Positions 1 to 9,500 of a stretch of DNA of 64,000 nucleotides are shown piece after piece. A program made the translations under genes and the position numbers. The notes beneath the pieces were generated by a model that ran no database searches, was not told where the DNA came from, and worked only from the letters and a program-made list of their open reading frames with translations. The stretch is from CAYUPY01 sp964446595 (GTDB lineage Bacteria > Patescibacteriota > Dojkabacteria > J137 > JAEUSD01), in assembly GCA_964446595.1 (NCBI GenBank), contig CAYUPY010000001.1, positions 11,332 to 75,331 on the forward strand, given 5' to 3'. Position 1 is the stretch's first letter. Every line of letters begins with the position of its first letter.

Positions 1-1652
1 CAAAAAATGCCACTTTGTTAATTAAAGCCGGCTTTATAGATCAGGTAATGGCGGGTGTATATACTTACTTACCGCTAGGGCTGCGTGTGCTGCGTAAAAT
101 TGAAGACATAGTAAGAGCGGAAATGAATAAAGTCGCAAACGAAATGCTTTTTTCGGCCCTATCCCCTCGTGAGTTATGGGAAACCACGCAAAGATTAGAC
201 ACCGTAGATGTTTTAATGAGGGTTACCCCTGCAAATGAGGCTTCTGAAAAACGTAATGCAGCAGACTTCATTTTAAACTCTACTCAAGAAGAGTTGGCAA
301 CACCGCTGGCACAGAAATACACACTTAGCTATAAGAGCTTGCCATTAGCTTTTTATCAAATACAGTCAAAATTTCGTAATGAACCTAGACCAAAATCCGG
401 ACTGATGCGCGGTCGTGAGTTTGTCATGAAGGACGGCTATAGCTTCCATACTAGTCAGGAAGATTTAATGGATTACTACGAAAAGATGAAAGATGTATAT
501 AAGAGGATATATGAAAGACTAGGTATTGGTGAACAAACGGTAATTGCACTGGCTTCTGGTGGTGATTTTACCAAGGACTATTCTCACGAGTTTCAGACGC
601 GTTCGGAAACAGGAGAGGACACTATCTTTTACGATAGAAAAGAAGATGTTTACTACAACAAAGAAGTAACACCAAGCCAAGCTCCTGCAGTTAGTTACAG
701 TGACACTGTAGAACTTGAAATGAAGGAGGTAAAAGGTGAAGGTATTATTGGGGTAGAAGAATTAGCAGAGTTCTTAAATATCGACGTTGAGCGTACAACT
801 AAGACTTTACTATTTAAAGTAGATGAAAAAGAATTTGTGGCAGCTGCGGTAAGAGGTGGTTATGAAATTGATGAAGAAAAGTTAAAAAAGGTTTTGGACT
901 GTAGTGTCTTAGTGATGGCTACCCCAGAGGAAGTTCTAGAAATTACCGGTACTATCCCAGGCTATGTAGGACTGTTAAATCTACCTGAGTCGGTTAGGGT
1001 GGTGGTTGATGAGTCGTGCAATAACCGCCTTAACTTTGAAATCGGGGCCAATAAAGAAAATTATCATTCAGTTAATGTTAATTGGGGAAGAGATTTGCAG
1101 AGACCAACTGAGTTCTTTGATATCAAAGTCGCTAAAGAGGGTGACTTAAACCCTAAAACCGGGGAAGTATATGAGGTATTTAAAGCCTCTGAGGTCGGAA
1201 ATATTTTCCCTTTAAACGTGAAATTCTCACATGCTTTTGACTATAGCTACACTGATGAGAATGGTGAAAAACAAGATGTTTACATGGGTAGTTATGGCTT
1301 AGGGCCTAGCAGAGTCATGGGTGTAATTGCGGAAATCCTAAATGATGAGAATGGATTGGTCTGGCCACGCAATATTGCCCCATTCCAAGTCTACCTAATC
1401 TCTATTGGTGCAGATACAGAAAGTCTTGAGGTGTATGAAAAACTGACAACTGCTGGTATAGAAGTGTTATTTGATGATCGTGATCTACGGCCAGGAGAAA
1501 AATTTGGAGATGCTGATTTGTATGGAATTCCTTACAGGGTTGTAATAAGCTCCAAAACATTAAAAGATAATAAGGCTGAGCTTAAACCACGGAACTCAGA
1601 TAACGTTGAGATGATAGACATTAACCAGTTGGAAAAGAGATTAAGAAGCTAG
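1..1652 (+). CDS. proS: Prolyl-tRNA synthetase (5'-truncated by window edge)
   Basis: Charges tRNA-Pro with proline in the cytoplasm. The reading frame is already open at base 3 (Lys-Asn-Ala-Thr-Leu-Leu-Ile-Lys), so the TTG at 15 is an internal leucine and the true start lies before the window. About 549 residues are visible. Class II motif 2 is seen as FRNEPRPKSGLMRGREF and motif 3 as MGSYGLGPSRVMG. Between them, at about residues 230-390, lies a YbaK-like editing insertion (TTKTLLFKVDEKEFV, TIPGYVGLLNLP, GANKENYHSVN), so this is the long bacterial type that can clear mischarged Ala-tRNA-Pro. The anticodon-binding domain closes the protein (VLFDDRDLRPGEKFGDADL). It converges on the minus-strand gene ending at 1667 with only 14 nt between them and no obvious terminator. 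Confidence 0.96.
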   Translation, partial: KNATLLIKAGFIDQVMAGVYTYLPLGLRVLRKIEDIVRAEMNKVANEMLFSALSPRELWETTQRLDTVDVLMRVTPANEASEKRNAADFILNSTQEELATPLAQKYTLSYKSLPLAFYQIQSKFRNEPRPKSGLMRGREFVMKDGYSFHTSQEDLMDYYEKMKDVYKRIYERLGIGEQTVIALASGGDFTKDYSHEFQTRSETGEDTIFYDRKEDVYYNKEVTPSQAPAVSYSDTVELEMKEVKGEGIIGVEELAEFLNIDVERTTKTLLFKVDEKEFVAAAVRGGYEIDEEKLKKVLDCSVLVMATPEEVLEITGTIPGYVGLLNLPESVRVVVDESCNNRLNFEIGANKENYHSVNVNWGRDLQRPTEFFDIKVAKEGDLNPKTGEVYEVFKASEVGNIFPLNVKFSHAFDYSYTDENGEKQDVYMGSYGLGPSRVMGVIAEILNDENGLVWPRNIAPFQVYLISIGADTESLEVYEKLTTAGIEVLFDDRDLRPGEKFGDADLYGIPYRVVISSKTLKDNKAELKPRNSDNVEMIDINQLEKRLRS

Positions 1653-1666
1653 TCTGATTTTTATCG

Positions 1667-2311
1667 TCAGTTACCGTAAACATTTGTGTCTATGTAGTCC
1701 TGGATACGTTCATCGCCTGTCTCTAAAAAGATAACCTCATCCAGGTCTACGCTATATCCCTCTAAAAGCTGTGTGGCCTCAACTCTGGCACCGGGATTGC
1801 TATATTGGACCAAGTAGTTATATTGTTTATCTGGCTCTAATTTTTCTATGGTAAAAGTTGCCTCCCAAATTGGCAGGATTTCGTCGATGCTGCTCACTGT
1901 AGGATTAGGAGTATAGATATCACTTCTCCCTCTTTCACCTTCTTGTTCTCTAATGCCAGTAGGGTAAAATAAAACGCTGCCTGCCACCAATTCTTGATAG
2001 CTAATACCTATTTTATCCGCGTAGCTCCTTAAAGTAGCCTCTACTGCTACTGGATCATCTGTATCAAAGTAAAAGACCAACTTATTACCATCAATAGCAA
2101 TTGAGGTACCAGGATCGTTAATTACTGCTAGATTTTCGGTGATGTATTCCTGGCCACCAGTTGCCTTCTCTAACACATTTTCTCTGGCTTGTTCTTGAGC
2201 AGAACGGCTTAGCAATGAAATCAAACCGACCATTACCAGCATGAAGACCATTAAAACTACTGCTACCAAAGTAAAGTTTAAGCTTTTTAGGAATGTGACA
2301 AGTTTCTTCAT
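1667..2311 (-). CDS. Membrane-anchored hypothetical protein, partner of the giant exported protein
   Basis: I do not recognise a family. The 214-residue product has a short basic N-terminus and one hydrophobic segment at about residues 13-35, followed by a hydrophilic, probably extracytoplasmic region without cysteines. The hydrophilic part shows no catalytic motif I can name. Its start lies 3 nt after the stop of the 2074-residue gene upstream on the same strand, so the two are almost certainly translated from one mRNA. That suggests a role with the large exported protein, for example as an anchor or accessory factor; this is inference from context only. Confidence 0.75.
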   Translation of the reverse strand: MKKLVTFLKSLNFTLVAVVLMVFMLVMVGLISLLSRSAQEQARENVLEKATGGQEYITENLAVINDPGTSIAIDGNKLVFYFDTDDPVAVEATLRSYADKIGISYQELVAGSVLFYPTGIREQEGERGRSDIYTPNPTVSSIDEILPIWEATFTIEKLEPDKQYNYLVQYSNPGARVEATQLLEGYSVDLDEVIFLETGDERIQDYIDTNVYGN

Positions 2312-2314
2312 AAT

Positions 2315-5300
2315 TTAATATCTCGGACTATATTTATTATAACCCCTACCTTCAAAATCTCCTCTTAACAGACTACAGTAGACTGATCCAGCAGAAGTAG
2401 CACAACTTCCATAGTATCTTCTTCCTGATTCGTAGCGCTGCTCAGGGGTTGAATTTACACTCATACCTGGCACGCGATCCTTAATTAAGTTCATTGCTCC
2501 ACAAATTGCGTTACCGATGTGCGCCGGGCAGATGTTTTGGCCTGGTTGATTGACGGAGACACCTAACTGCTCGGCGCAACTCAGCACTTTATTATATGCA
2601 TGGCCCGAGGCGGAAAAGTACTCAAAAATTGTACCGGCTTGTAAAGTTTTGTCTGGACAGAACTGACCAGGTCCCACACAACTCAGACTGTTTACGAGTT
2701 CTTTATACTGATTAGGATTACCTCCATAGATAGTGGCAATATCAAAACTAGGAGGTTGATTTACGCCAGCATACTCCACTTCAATAATTGAGTTAATTAG
2801 GCCGGGATCCACGCCTACGATATTGGCCGCACTAGCAATCATTTCCGTTAAGCTACTGTAGTTATTATTCGGTGAAGCATTGGCATTACCAGGTAAACAA
2901 TTAAATACACTTAAAATAGGTGCATTACTTCCCGGAGGGGTTTCGGTCTCAGGAACTTTACAAACCAATGGACCTTCTTGCTCTGTTGGTTGAATTGACA
3001 CACTGCCAGAACATCCATTGTTGCCATCATTTGAGCCACAACCAAGCGCGTTAGAGAAAGCCATCATATCAATAGAGCGCCCAGGGCTTGTGTTGTCTGT
3101 AAATTCCATGTGAATATGGCGTTTGTTATCCGGGTCCGTCTGCACACTTTTACATGTGGTGGAGTTCACATTTTTACCATCAATCGTGCGATCCCCAATG
3201 CGGGACATGACACTAATCTTTTGACCTTTTCTAAATTGCTGACCCTCATTTACAATTCTATTACCACTTTCATCTACTAGTTTTACATGATAGAACAGCA
3301 TTGTGACTGTCTGTCCATTAACTTCACCCTCGAAGAAAAGCCCATCTCCAGCATGAAAAGGCCTATTGCCCGAAGAATCCGCCCTACAATAGTTACCTAT
3401 TAAACTTTTAACACGCCCATCAAATGGAGCGATTAAATCATATGATACGGTAGAGGAGACTAAGTCCACGGCATTCATATTAGTAACATTCCCATTTTCA
3501 TCAACACGAGTGTGGGAAAAAGTACCGGTAGGCCCTTGGATACAATAACCGGCTGGCACAGGACAAACGCCGACTGTGCCTAACACTGGATCTGTGCCAG
3601 CCTCAGTGTCTGAGCCACCACTTCCGTCACTACCTAAATCTACGCCTAGAAACTGATATCGCCAGCGGGGACCAGTTTCTCCTGGTCGCCCTGGCCAGTA
3701 GACTGTTCCGTCTTCTAAAAGCTTTCCTTGATCCACATTCTCATTGTAACCGCCAGCCGAATACATCTGAGATGAACCACCCCCGTCAAGAGCTAACGCA
3801 TAGTCCAATCCTAAGCTTCGAGAGATATTGATCATTCCAACCAAATCAGCAGCATTAACTACCACAAACACAAAGTTGCTACCTCCTGACTTCCATCCTA
3901 CTATTGTTCTAGGCGAGAAATCGTTTGAAATACCCCGATAAGCGTCTATTTGGTCTGCGGGCACTGCCTGTTGGCCATTAGCTACTAATAAAGGCACTCC
4001 TGTAACTGCAAACTCGGAAATTGAGTTAATATAGTTGCGTTTTTGCAAATTGAAGTCCGAGGAAGCTTGTACATCTACGATTGCAAAATCCCCGGCAACG
4101 GCAATAATATTTCTACTGGGATCCGGCCCCGAAACGGAGCCGTCATGTTTGATTAAAGCATGCTCGATTCCACGCGGAGTATCGTTATAGCTCACATCTC
4201 CTTGCCCTCCAAAGATTCCTTCAGGGGCATTAATGTAAGCTGCAAAGTTGGTGTTTATTGCAATGTCTATGCCATAATCGCTAGCAAAGTTAGTGATTTT
4301 TACCTGAGAACTAGCTTGAGAAGCAGGTATCGCCTTAAATTCGACACCACTGGTAGGAAATTCTGCTACTACACCTGTAAAGCCTGATACCTTCTCTTGA
4401 AGTGCAGAAATGTATTCACTACTGCCAGGGCTTGGGTTAAGCGGAGAATTACCACCATTTTCGGGAGTATTACCAAGCTCAGGATAAGTACACTGAAGAG
4501 AGCAGACCTCACTGGTGACGTTATATCCTTTCTCACACAAATATATCCCGAGATTACTTTCCTGGAAACCTGCTGACCCAGGGTCGGCGTAAGGAGCAAT
4601 ACAATTTTCTTTGCCAACCAAGTTATTCGGTAACTCCTCGCAAGGTAAGTATCCCAAATTAGCCATTGCCACATCCAATGGTACAGTAGGCTCGGCAATT
4701 AGAAGCTGATCAAGCTTATGTAACTCATCAAACCAACCTAGCTGCTCGTAGTACTGATACTCACGCAAAAAGTTATCCACTTCGGTTAGGTACATATTGT
4801 AATTTTCAAAATATGTACCAGGAATACCAATATCATTACCACCACCAACGCGAGAACCACCATCCACTGGACGAGTAGCATCACAGTTTTGCTCTAAGGC
4901 AAGTGCACCTTTATCTGAAAGTGAGAAACTCTCCCAAGCCGTATTAGCATTAGTCCAATTGAAACCTAGAGCGAATAATACTTTTTCATCCGCCAAAAGC
5001 TCCCCTACCACCCGGCTACTTTGGGCCGGGTCCCTGCTACCTTGTTCAAGCGCTACAGCAACACCAGTCTCCGTAATACAGAAATCCATATCGCCTAGTC
5101 CAGGAATGCCTTTTATGGCAGATAACCTATCACCTACAGGCACCCCACCGTCTTCGTATATATTCGCTGCTACACATACAAAATCACTAGCAATACTACT
5201 TGCCCCATACGCGTTTACGAATTCAGTAATATTATCTACAAAAGTATCTACCCCGTCGTTATAAGTACCATTAAACGCAGGAGTGGTGATCTTAACTTCA

Positions 5301-8300
5301 TTGCTACCATTTAAATTGGAGCGTAAAGTAGAGGCACAGCTCTTAGCCCAGGAAGCTTCTTGGGCCATCGTACCCTCAAAATCCGTTTTTGGTTCATTGT
5401 GTCCGCAGGAAACATATATTTCGCTGCCACAATTTACCTGATTAATAATGCTGGCTATGTATCTACCTTGCTCAGTACCTGAACTAAAACCACATCTACC
5501 TCTCACACATGAGCCTAGTACTGGAATAAGTGCCCCACCTTCTGGACTACACATACTATTTAGCGTTCGCACTACGCCATCGACTGTCTCTGAGGTGCCG
5601 TCAACAGCGTTCGGGCCATGTAAAATCACATGTCCGTAGCCGTAACCTTTGCCCTCACCATTTAAGTTCGCGGCTTCACTAATTTGATCATCATTCAATC
5701 CGCTAGCGTATATTCCAAACTTCAGCCCCACACGACAAGCATTAGTTGAAGAGTCACTTGCGGCGCCGGCAACCACGCCGGTGCCGCTTGCCGGCGCCGG
5801 CGTACTGTAAGCAGTTACATCAGGTTCTGGTACATTAATACCACCAAAATCATAAGTCTCTAAGAAATTATTCTCACGTGCTCCATCAATTGCCCGTGGT
5901 TTAAACCACGGCGGAACAGAGTAAGCCTTCACAGACACATCAGCTTCCCAGCCTAAATTTCGATTTGCTACTAACCTTAAGTTTAACGAAGACAATCGAC
6001 GCTGCACTCTACTGTAAAGAGCATAAAGTGAATCATATGCTCCTTCAATGTTGTAACGAGGTAAAGAATCGAACCCTGCTTTCACAAAAAAGTCAGATTC
6101 TTCATATGAGTCAAGACTATCAACTCCCTCCCCGCCTCGATAACGTACACACTGACCACCATTTACTACCTCTTGTGTTGTTTGACAACCGTTGCGAATA
6201 GCAGTGCTATCCCCGATTGCACGTCTATCAGGGTTGCCTTCATAGTTACGGTTATCAGTTTGGCCATCTAGGTTAGCATCGTAATAACATGGACAAACCG
6301 TAGCGTTGCCAGCGTTGGCTGTTAGTTCATATATTTGTTTAGAAGAAAATAGACTTCCCCCATTACGTGTGCGGTGTTGATATTCCTCCCAAGCCAATTG
6401 GTTAGCACCTTTAGCAAAAACGCGCGTTTCTTCCAGAATCATCTCTGAACCATAAATCATATTCTGGGGGTTACGGGATACGTGAGTAATCGGAGATGGC
6501 ACATCTGTCTTAATCCGCGTATCAGCTGTATAGTCAAGTTGATTAAAGTTAGTAATACCTTCAATATCGTCTATAAAGTATTTACTGACACACACATCGC
6601 GCCCAATACATAAAGCAAATTCATCTAGCACATTTGTTGGCGCCTGGCTGTCAGGGGACCACGCTGCTGCATATTGAAATTTATCATCCTCAGCTTCAGT
6701 TTCAGCTAAAGTATTTGCAACTGTAGCTCCCCCAAACTGTACATTAGCTTCACCACTGGCGAAATGTGAATTAATATCTATAGGATCGGCTGGAGCGGTG
6801 GTATTCGTATAATCGGGGAAATGGGCATTCAAACATGTATGTAACCATGGCAGCATATAACGATTTGCATCAACATCCTCTGCATATACACCCTCACTAG
6901 TAAGACCAGTTGTGGAAAGTCTTCCCGCGTTCTGGTTCATGTAATCAAGCGGAACCTGATAACGCTTAGTAGCCGCAATAGCTGGTGGGGTATAGGGCAT
7001 ACTGTCGGTGCCTAACGGTGAATTACTACCACAATGCTTAACCGGTAATCCAACCTTCACAGTATATCGCACAACTGCTTCACAAAATCCGCCTTCTCCC
7101 CCAGCAGTCTGACCAGAACATACTACTCGAGTTAAGGCCTCTGCCTGATTGGGACGCTTAGTAAGTGGAGTAGTGGCAGCTACTTTGGCAAATGAACGTT
7201 CGTCGTAATCCATACCATAATCCACAATGTCATAATTACAGTTAGTGCCCTCTAGAACCAAGCGCTGTAAGTTAACCGGGCCTGCGAAAATGTCGTCCAT
7301 TGCATCTGACATAATCACTCCAGCAATACGTGGATCATCGCTGAGTTCACCATAACTGTAAGCCAACCTTTCTTTTAGGATATTGTTGTCGATTCTCTGA
7401 CCGTTTTTAAACTTTGTATCCCCATTTGCTGACTGGTCTGCGGGGCCAAAGTCACCCACAATCACTCTTTGTACAATACCGTTCTCTTCGTAGTTTCTGA
7501 TTAAATCATTCAGAAAATTCTGCTGATACGCAAACAGTGGACGTCTTTCTAAATCTGAATTGTCCTGATCCACAGGCGCTGTTTGTCCCTCCTGAGTTAC
7601 CTGAGTAAACTTAAAATTCACATCAAAGTCTTCCCAGTTAATAAAATAGAAATCAAAGAGTAAGGGGGTAACATCAAACTCACTGGTACTATTACCAAAA
7701 GCAAACATTCTATCGGCAAAAACCTTTAACTGATCATTAATTTTAATACAAGAACTCTCATCATCGGAGCCACCACACTGACGACTTTCGTACAACATAG
7801 GAGTAGTAGTTGCTACATCTTCTTTCTCTTCGTGGTCAAACAATGCATTACCAACCTCAGCCATCTGGGTACCAATAAACTGGCCCGCGCTAGGCACGCC
7901 TAGCGCGGCCTTGTTCTGGTTTGCTAACTGAAAATCTATGGCTAGCGTGGCAATAAACTTACTGTCAGCTGTCCGTTCGTTAAGCTGATTGTAGAAATTG
8001 ATTAAAGCTTCTGTGTTAAAAAAGTCAGTATCACCTGAAGTACCCACCCGAATAATAGGCTTTAAATTCTCGCGACGAGCTGATTTCACAAAGTCAACTG
8101 CCTTTGGCAACTCACTAGATTTATTAAAGACGCCTACAACGTAACTCATGCCGATACTAGAGTACTCAATCATTCTGACGTTACGTCCGTTTGCGTCGAG
8201 ACTAATGGTTGAGGCATTAGGATGCACGTCCCCTAATTTATTCTGACAGCGATGATAATTGTCCGAAATATAGCTATGACGGTTATAAAAGTTTTCATCT

Positions 8301-8539
8301 TCAGGATCAATTTCTTGCGAGGTTAGCTGCACACTTATGTCTCCCAGACTAAAGTTGGAAGCTGGCGGCGCTGCCATATTGCCAAATAAGGCCAGCGCCG
8401 CCACAAAAAACACACCCGTAACCACTGTCTTAGCCGTCCTCCCTAATTGAAGACCGGAAGCATCTAGCACATCTTCTCCCTCAAGCAAATCAATCATTGT
8501 CTGGCCGATACCTTTTTGTTTAAACTTTCCGCGAAACAT
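2315..8539 (-). CDS. 2074-residue exported multidomain glycan-active protein (glycosidase-like, NAGPA-like, M23-like, lysozyme-like)
   Basis: Very large, probably cell-wall or extracellular enzyme. A hydrophobic export segment lies at about residues 36-58. Residues 60-430 and 935-1225 look like two TIM-barrel glycosidase regions; the second contains an ITETG motif of the kind that carries a catalytic Glu. Residues about 1395-1610 match the phosphodiester glycosidase (NAGPA) family, with AINTNF, a VPLLVANGQ stretch and the signature LALDGGGSSQM. Residues about 1665-1830 resemble an M23 peptidase: the closing HIH is present, but the usual HxxxD is replaced by MNAVD, so the metal site may be dead. 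Residues 1890-2045 look like a lytic transglycosylase/lysozyme fold (GVDPGLINSIIEVEYAG). Several inverted repeats lie within it. It probably forms an operon with the gene at 1667-2311. Domain boundaries are estimates; the N-terminal glycosidase assignment is the least certain. Confidence 0.8.
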   Translation of the reverse strand: MFRGKFKQKGIGQTMIDLLEGEDVLDASGLQLGRTAKTVVTGVFFVAALALFGNMAAPPASNFSLGDISVQLTSQEIDPEDENFYNRHSYISDNYHRCQNKLGDVHPNASTISLDANGRNVRMIEYSSIGMSYVVGVFNKSSELPKAVDFVKSARRENLKPIIRVGTSGDTDFFNTEALINFYNQLNERTADSKFIATLAIDFQLANQNKAALGVPSAGQFIGTQMAEVGNALFDHEEKEDVATTTPMLYESRQCGGSDDESSCIKINDQLKVFADRMFAFGNSTSEFDVTPLLFDFYFINWEDFDVNFKFTQVTQEGQTAPVDQDNSDLERRPLFAYQQNFLNDLIRNYEENGIVQRVIVGDFGPADQSANGDTKFKNGQRIDNNILKERLAYSYGELSDDPRIAGVIMSDAMDDIFAGPVNLQRLVLEGTNCNYDIVDYGMDYDERSFAKVAATTPLTKRPNQAEALTRVVCSGQTAGGEGGFCEAVVRYTVKVGLPVKHCGSNSPLGTDSMPYTPPAIAATKRYQVPLDYMNQNAGRLSTTGLTSEGVYAEDVDANRYMLPWLHTCLNAHFPDYTNTTAPADPIDINSHFASGEANVQFGGATVANTLAETEAEDDKFQYAAAWSPDSQAPTNVLDEFALCIGRDVCVSKYFIDDIEGITNFNQLDYTADTRIKTDVPSPITHVSRNPQNMIYGSEMILEETRVFAKGANQLAWEEYQHRTRNGGSLFSSKQIYELTANAGNATVCPCYYDANLDGQTDNRNYEGNPDRRAIGDSTAIRNGCQTTQEVVNGGQCVRYRGGEGVDSLDSYEESDFFVKAGFDSLPRYNIEGAYDSLYALYSRVQRRLSSLNLRLVANRNLGWEADVSVKAYSVPPWFKPRAIDGARENNFLETYDFGGINVPEPDVTAYSTPAPASGTGVVAGAASDSSTNACRVGLKFGIYASGLNDDQISEAANLNGEGKGYGYGHVILHGPNAVDGTSETVDGVVRTLNSMCSPEGGALIPVLGSCVRGRCGFSSGTEQGRYIASIINQVNCGSEIYVSCGHNEPKTDFEGTMAQEASWAKSCASTLRSNLNGSNEVKITTPAFNGTYNDGVDTFVDNITEFVNAYGASSIASDFVCVAANIYEDGGVPVGDRLSAIKGIPGLGDMDFCITETGVAVALEQGSRDPAQSSRVVGELLADEKVLFALGFNWTNANTAWESFSLSDKGALALEQNCDATRPVDGGSRVGGGNDIGIPGTYFENYNMYLTEVDNFLREYQYYEQLGWFDELHKLDQLLIAEPTVPLDVAMANLGYLPCEELPNNLVGKENCIAPYADPGSAGFQESNLGIYLCEKGYNVTSEVCSLQCTYPELGNTPENGGNSPLNPSPGSSEYISALQEKVSGFTGVVAEFPTSGVEFKAIPASQASSQVKITNFASDYGIDIAINTNFAAYINAPEGIFGGQGDVSYNDTPRGIEHALIKHDGSVSGPDPSRNIIAVAGDFAIVDVQASSDFNLQKRNYINSISEFAVTGVPLLVANGQQAVPADQIDAYRGISNDFSPRTIVGWKSGGSNFVFVVVNAADLVGMINISRSLGLDYALALDGGGSSQMYSAGGYNENVDQGKLLEDGTVYWPGRPGETGPRWRYQFLGVDLGSDGSGGSDTEAGTDPVLGTVGVCPVPAGYCIQGPTGTFSHTRVDENGNVTNMNAVDLVSSTVSYDLIAPFDGRVKSLIGNYCRADSSGNRPFHAGDGLFFEGEVNGQTVTMLFYHVKLVDESGNRIVNEGQQFRKGQKISVMSRIGDRTIDGKNVNSTTCKSVQTDPDNKRHIHMEFTDNTSPGRSIDMMAFSNALGCGSNDGNNGCSGSVSIQPTEQEGPLVCKVPETETPPGSNAPILSVFNCLPGNANASPNNNYSSLTEMIASAANIVGVDPGLINSIIEVEYAGVNQPPSFDIATIYGGNPNQYKELVNSLSCVGPGQFCPDKTLQAGTIFEYFSASGHAYNKVLSCAEQLGVSVNQPGQNICPAHIGNAICGAMNLIKDRVPGMSVNSTPEQRYESGRRYYGSCATSAGSVYCSLLRGDFEGRGYNKYSPRY
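5761..5799. repeat. GC-rich inverted repeat, 12-bp perfect arms
   Basis: Arms CGGCGCCGGCAA (5761-5772) and TTGCCGGCGCCG (5788-5799) flank a 15-nt loop inside the 2074-codon gene. One of a family of unrelated-sequence perfect inverted repeats in this window. Confidence 0.9.
5894..5911. repeat. 18-bp perfect palindrome without loop
   Basis: CCGTGGTTTAAACCACGG lies inside the 2074-codon gene, 95 bp from the inverted repeat at 5761-5799. Confidence 0.9.
7885..7908. repeat. GC-rich inverted repeat, 10-bp arms, 4-nt loop
   Basis: CCGCGCTAGG (7885-7894) and CCTAGCGCGG (7899-7908) enclose CACG, inside the 2074-codon gene. Confidence 0.9.
8363..8403. repeat. GC-rich inverted repeat, 11-bp arms
   Basis: TGGCGGCGCTG (8363-8373) and CAGCGCCGCCA (8393-8403) surround 19 nt. 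It lies 136-176 nt after the start codon of the 2074-codon gene, over the segment encoding the end of the export signal. Confidence 0.9.
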
Positions 8540-8611
8540 AGAAGTTAACTTTCTGTATAGTTTACTAGAAAACTAACTTAAAGCCTAAAACTTTGATAAG
8601 ATATTTGTGAA

Positions 8612-9301
8612 ATGCTGCAATTATCACACTTTGGATCCGCTAAACCTTTTAGCTGGACTAATAAGCATCTAGTACAATTGTTAACACAAGGTAAAAACCC
8701 TGTGTTGACTGACCCTTTTATTATAAATGCTTTTCGTAAAATCGACCGCGGTGACTTTCTTCCAGAAAGTCACCGCGAACTGGCCTACCATGATCGCTTA
8801 ATCAATATCGGATTTGGACAAGTGAGCACAAATCCTACATTGGTTGCCCGTAAACTACAGATTCTTAATCCCAAATTTGGAGGCCGCTATTTGCATATTG
8901 GTACGGGTATGGGGTACTTTGCAACTCTGCTGAGCTTTCTAATTGGGGACACTGGCACAGTCTACTCTATGGAACGTAATCAATGGTTGTGGGAAGAGGC
9001 GCGTAAACGCAGTACGCCATATCGGGAAAAAGACAATCTTGATCTACAAATACTTTATCGCAATGGCAGCGATGGACTCCCTCAAAAAGCACCATTCGAT
9101 GGGATCATATTCTCTTTTGTCCCAAATGAATTTCCCCGACACATGCTAGAGCAACTAGCAGTTGGGGGTATGATGATGCTTCCTACACCACAACACACAC
9201 TTCATATTGTGACCCGCTCCAATATTAATAACTTTGAAGAGGAAGTGCTTACTGGATTTAACGCCTACGCGTACGGCAAACAAGAACTAGGGATTGACTA
9301 A
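8612..9301 (+). CDS. Protein-L-isoaspartate O-methyltransferase family protein
   Basis: SAM-dependent methyltransferase of the PCMT family, which repairs isoaspartyl residues in aged proteins. The order of motifs fits: a YHDRLINIGFGQVST segment where the family has its substrate-binding GQTIS loop (Ser72 retained), the SAM-binding LHIGTGMGYFATLL (about residues 95-106), GTVYSME at the next strand, and GSDGLPQKAPFDGIIFS near residues 150-166. Length (229 aa) is typical. The start follows an extended -10-like TGATAAGAT (8594-8602) so closely that the mRNA would have almost no leader. A perfect 14-bp hairpin (8747-8777) lies in the coding sequence. Substrate specificity cannot be read from sequence; a relative acting on other carboxyl groups is possible. 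Confidence 0.85.
   Translation: MLQLSHFGSAKPFSWTNKHLVQLLTQGKNPVLTDPFIINAFRKIDRGDFLPESHRELAYHDRLINIGFGQVSTNPTLVARKLQILNPKFGGRYLHIGTGMGYFATLLSFLIGDTGTVYSMERNQWLWEEARKRSTPYREKDNLDLQILYRNGSDGLPQKAPFDGIIFSFVPNEFPRHMLEQLAVGGMMMLPTPQHTLHIVTRSNINNFEEEVLTGFNAYAYGKQELGID
8747..8777. repeat. GC-rich inverted repeat, 14-bp perfect arms, 3-nt loop
   Basis: CGCGGTGACTTTCT (8747-8760), loop TCC, AGAAAGTCACCGCG (8764-8777). It lies 135 nt into the methyltransferase gene and encodes the conserved-looking RGDFLPESHRE segment, so it is under protein constraint as well. Confidence 0.95.
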
Positions 9302-9437
9302 GTTTCTTAAGCCCGATTACACTTTTAAGCCTGATTAGCAGAAGAATCATAACGGGCCAAATGTGATAGTGCCTTTAATTTCCCATTAGACTTTCAAAGA
9401 GATACAAAACTCGTAAATACCAGTAAGCTTTTTGCAC

Positions 9438-9466
9438 TTGCATATTGTCAGATAACGCATTAAAAT
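9438..9466 (+). promoter_or_regulatory. Probable vegetative promoter of clpC
   Basis: TTGCAT (9438-9443), 17-nt spacer, TAAAAT (9461-9466). The -10 box abuts the CIRCE operator, so transcription would begin inside the operator near 9473. The -35 match is only moderate. Confidence 0.55.
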
Positions 9467-9493
9467 TTAGCAGTATCATTAATTGAGTGCTAA
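9467..9493 (+). promoter_or_regulatory. CIRCE operator (HrcA-binding inverted repeat)
   Basis: TTAGCAGTA (9467-9475), 9-nt spacer, GAGTGCTAA (9485-9493). The CIRCE consensus is TTAGCACTC-N9-GAGTGCTAA: the right arm is perfect, the left arm matches 7 of 9, and the spacing is exact. It lies directly after a -10 box and 7 nt before the ATG of clpC, the classical position for HrcA repression released by heat shock. It also shows that the TTG at 9483 is operator, not start codon. Confidence 0.88.
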
Positions 9494-9500
9494 AAACTAT

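Noticed and set aside
4160..6201. Plus-strand frames inside the 2074-codon gene
   Set aside because: Antisense shadows with unnatural composition.
9302..9437. Possible gene or RNA between the methyltransferase gene and the clpC promoter
   Set aside because: No frame or convincing structure; appears to be plain intergenic sequence.
9483..9485. TTG start for clpC
   Set aside because: It overlaps the CIRCE spacer and lies only about 10 nt from the predicted transcript start; ATG 9501 fits the family N-terminus.
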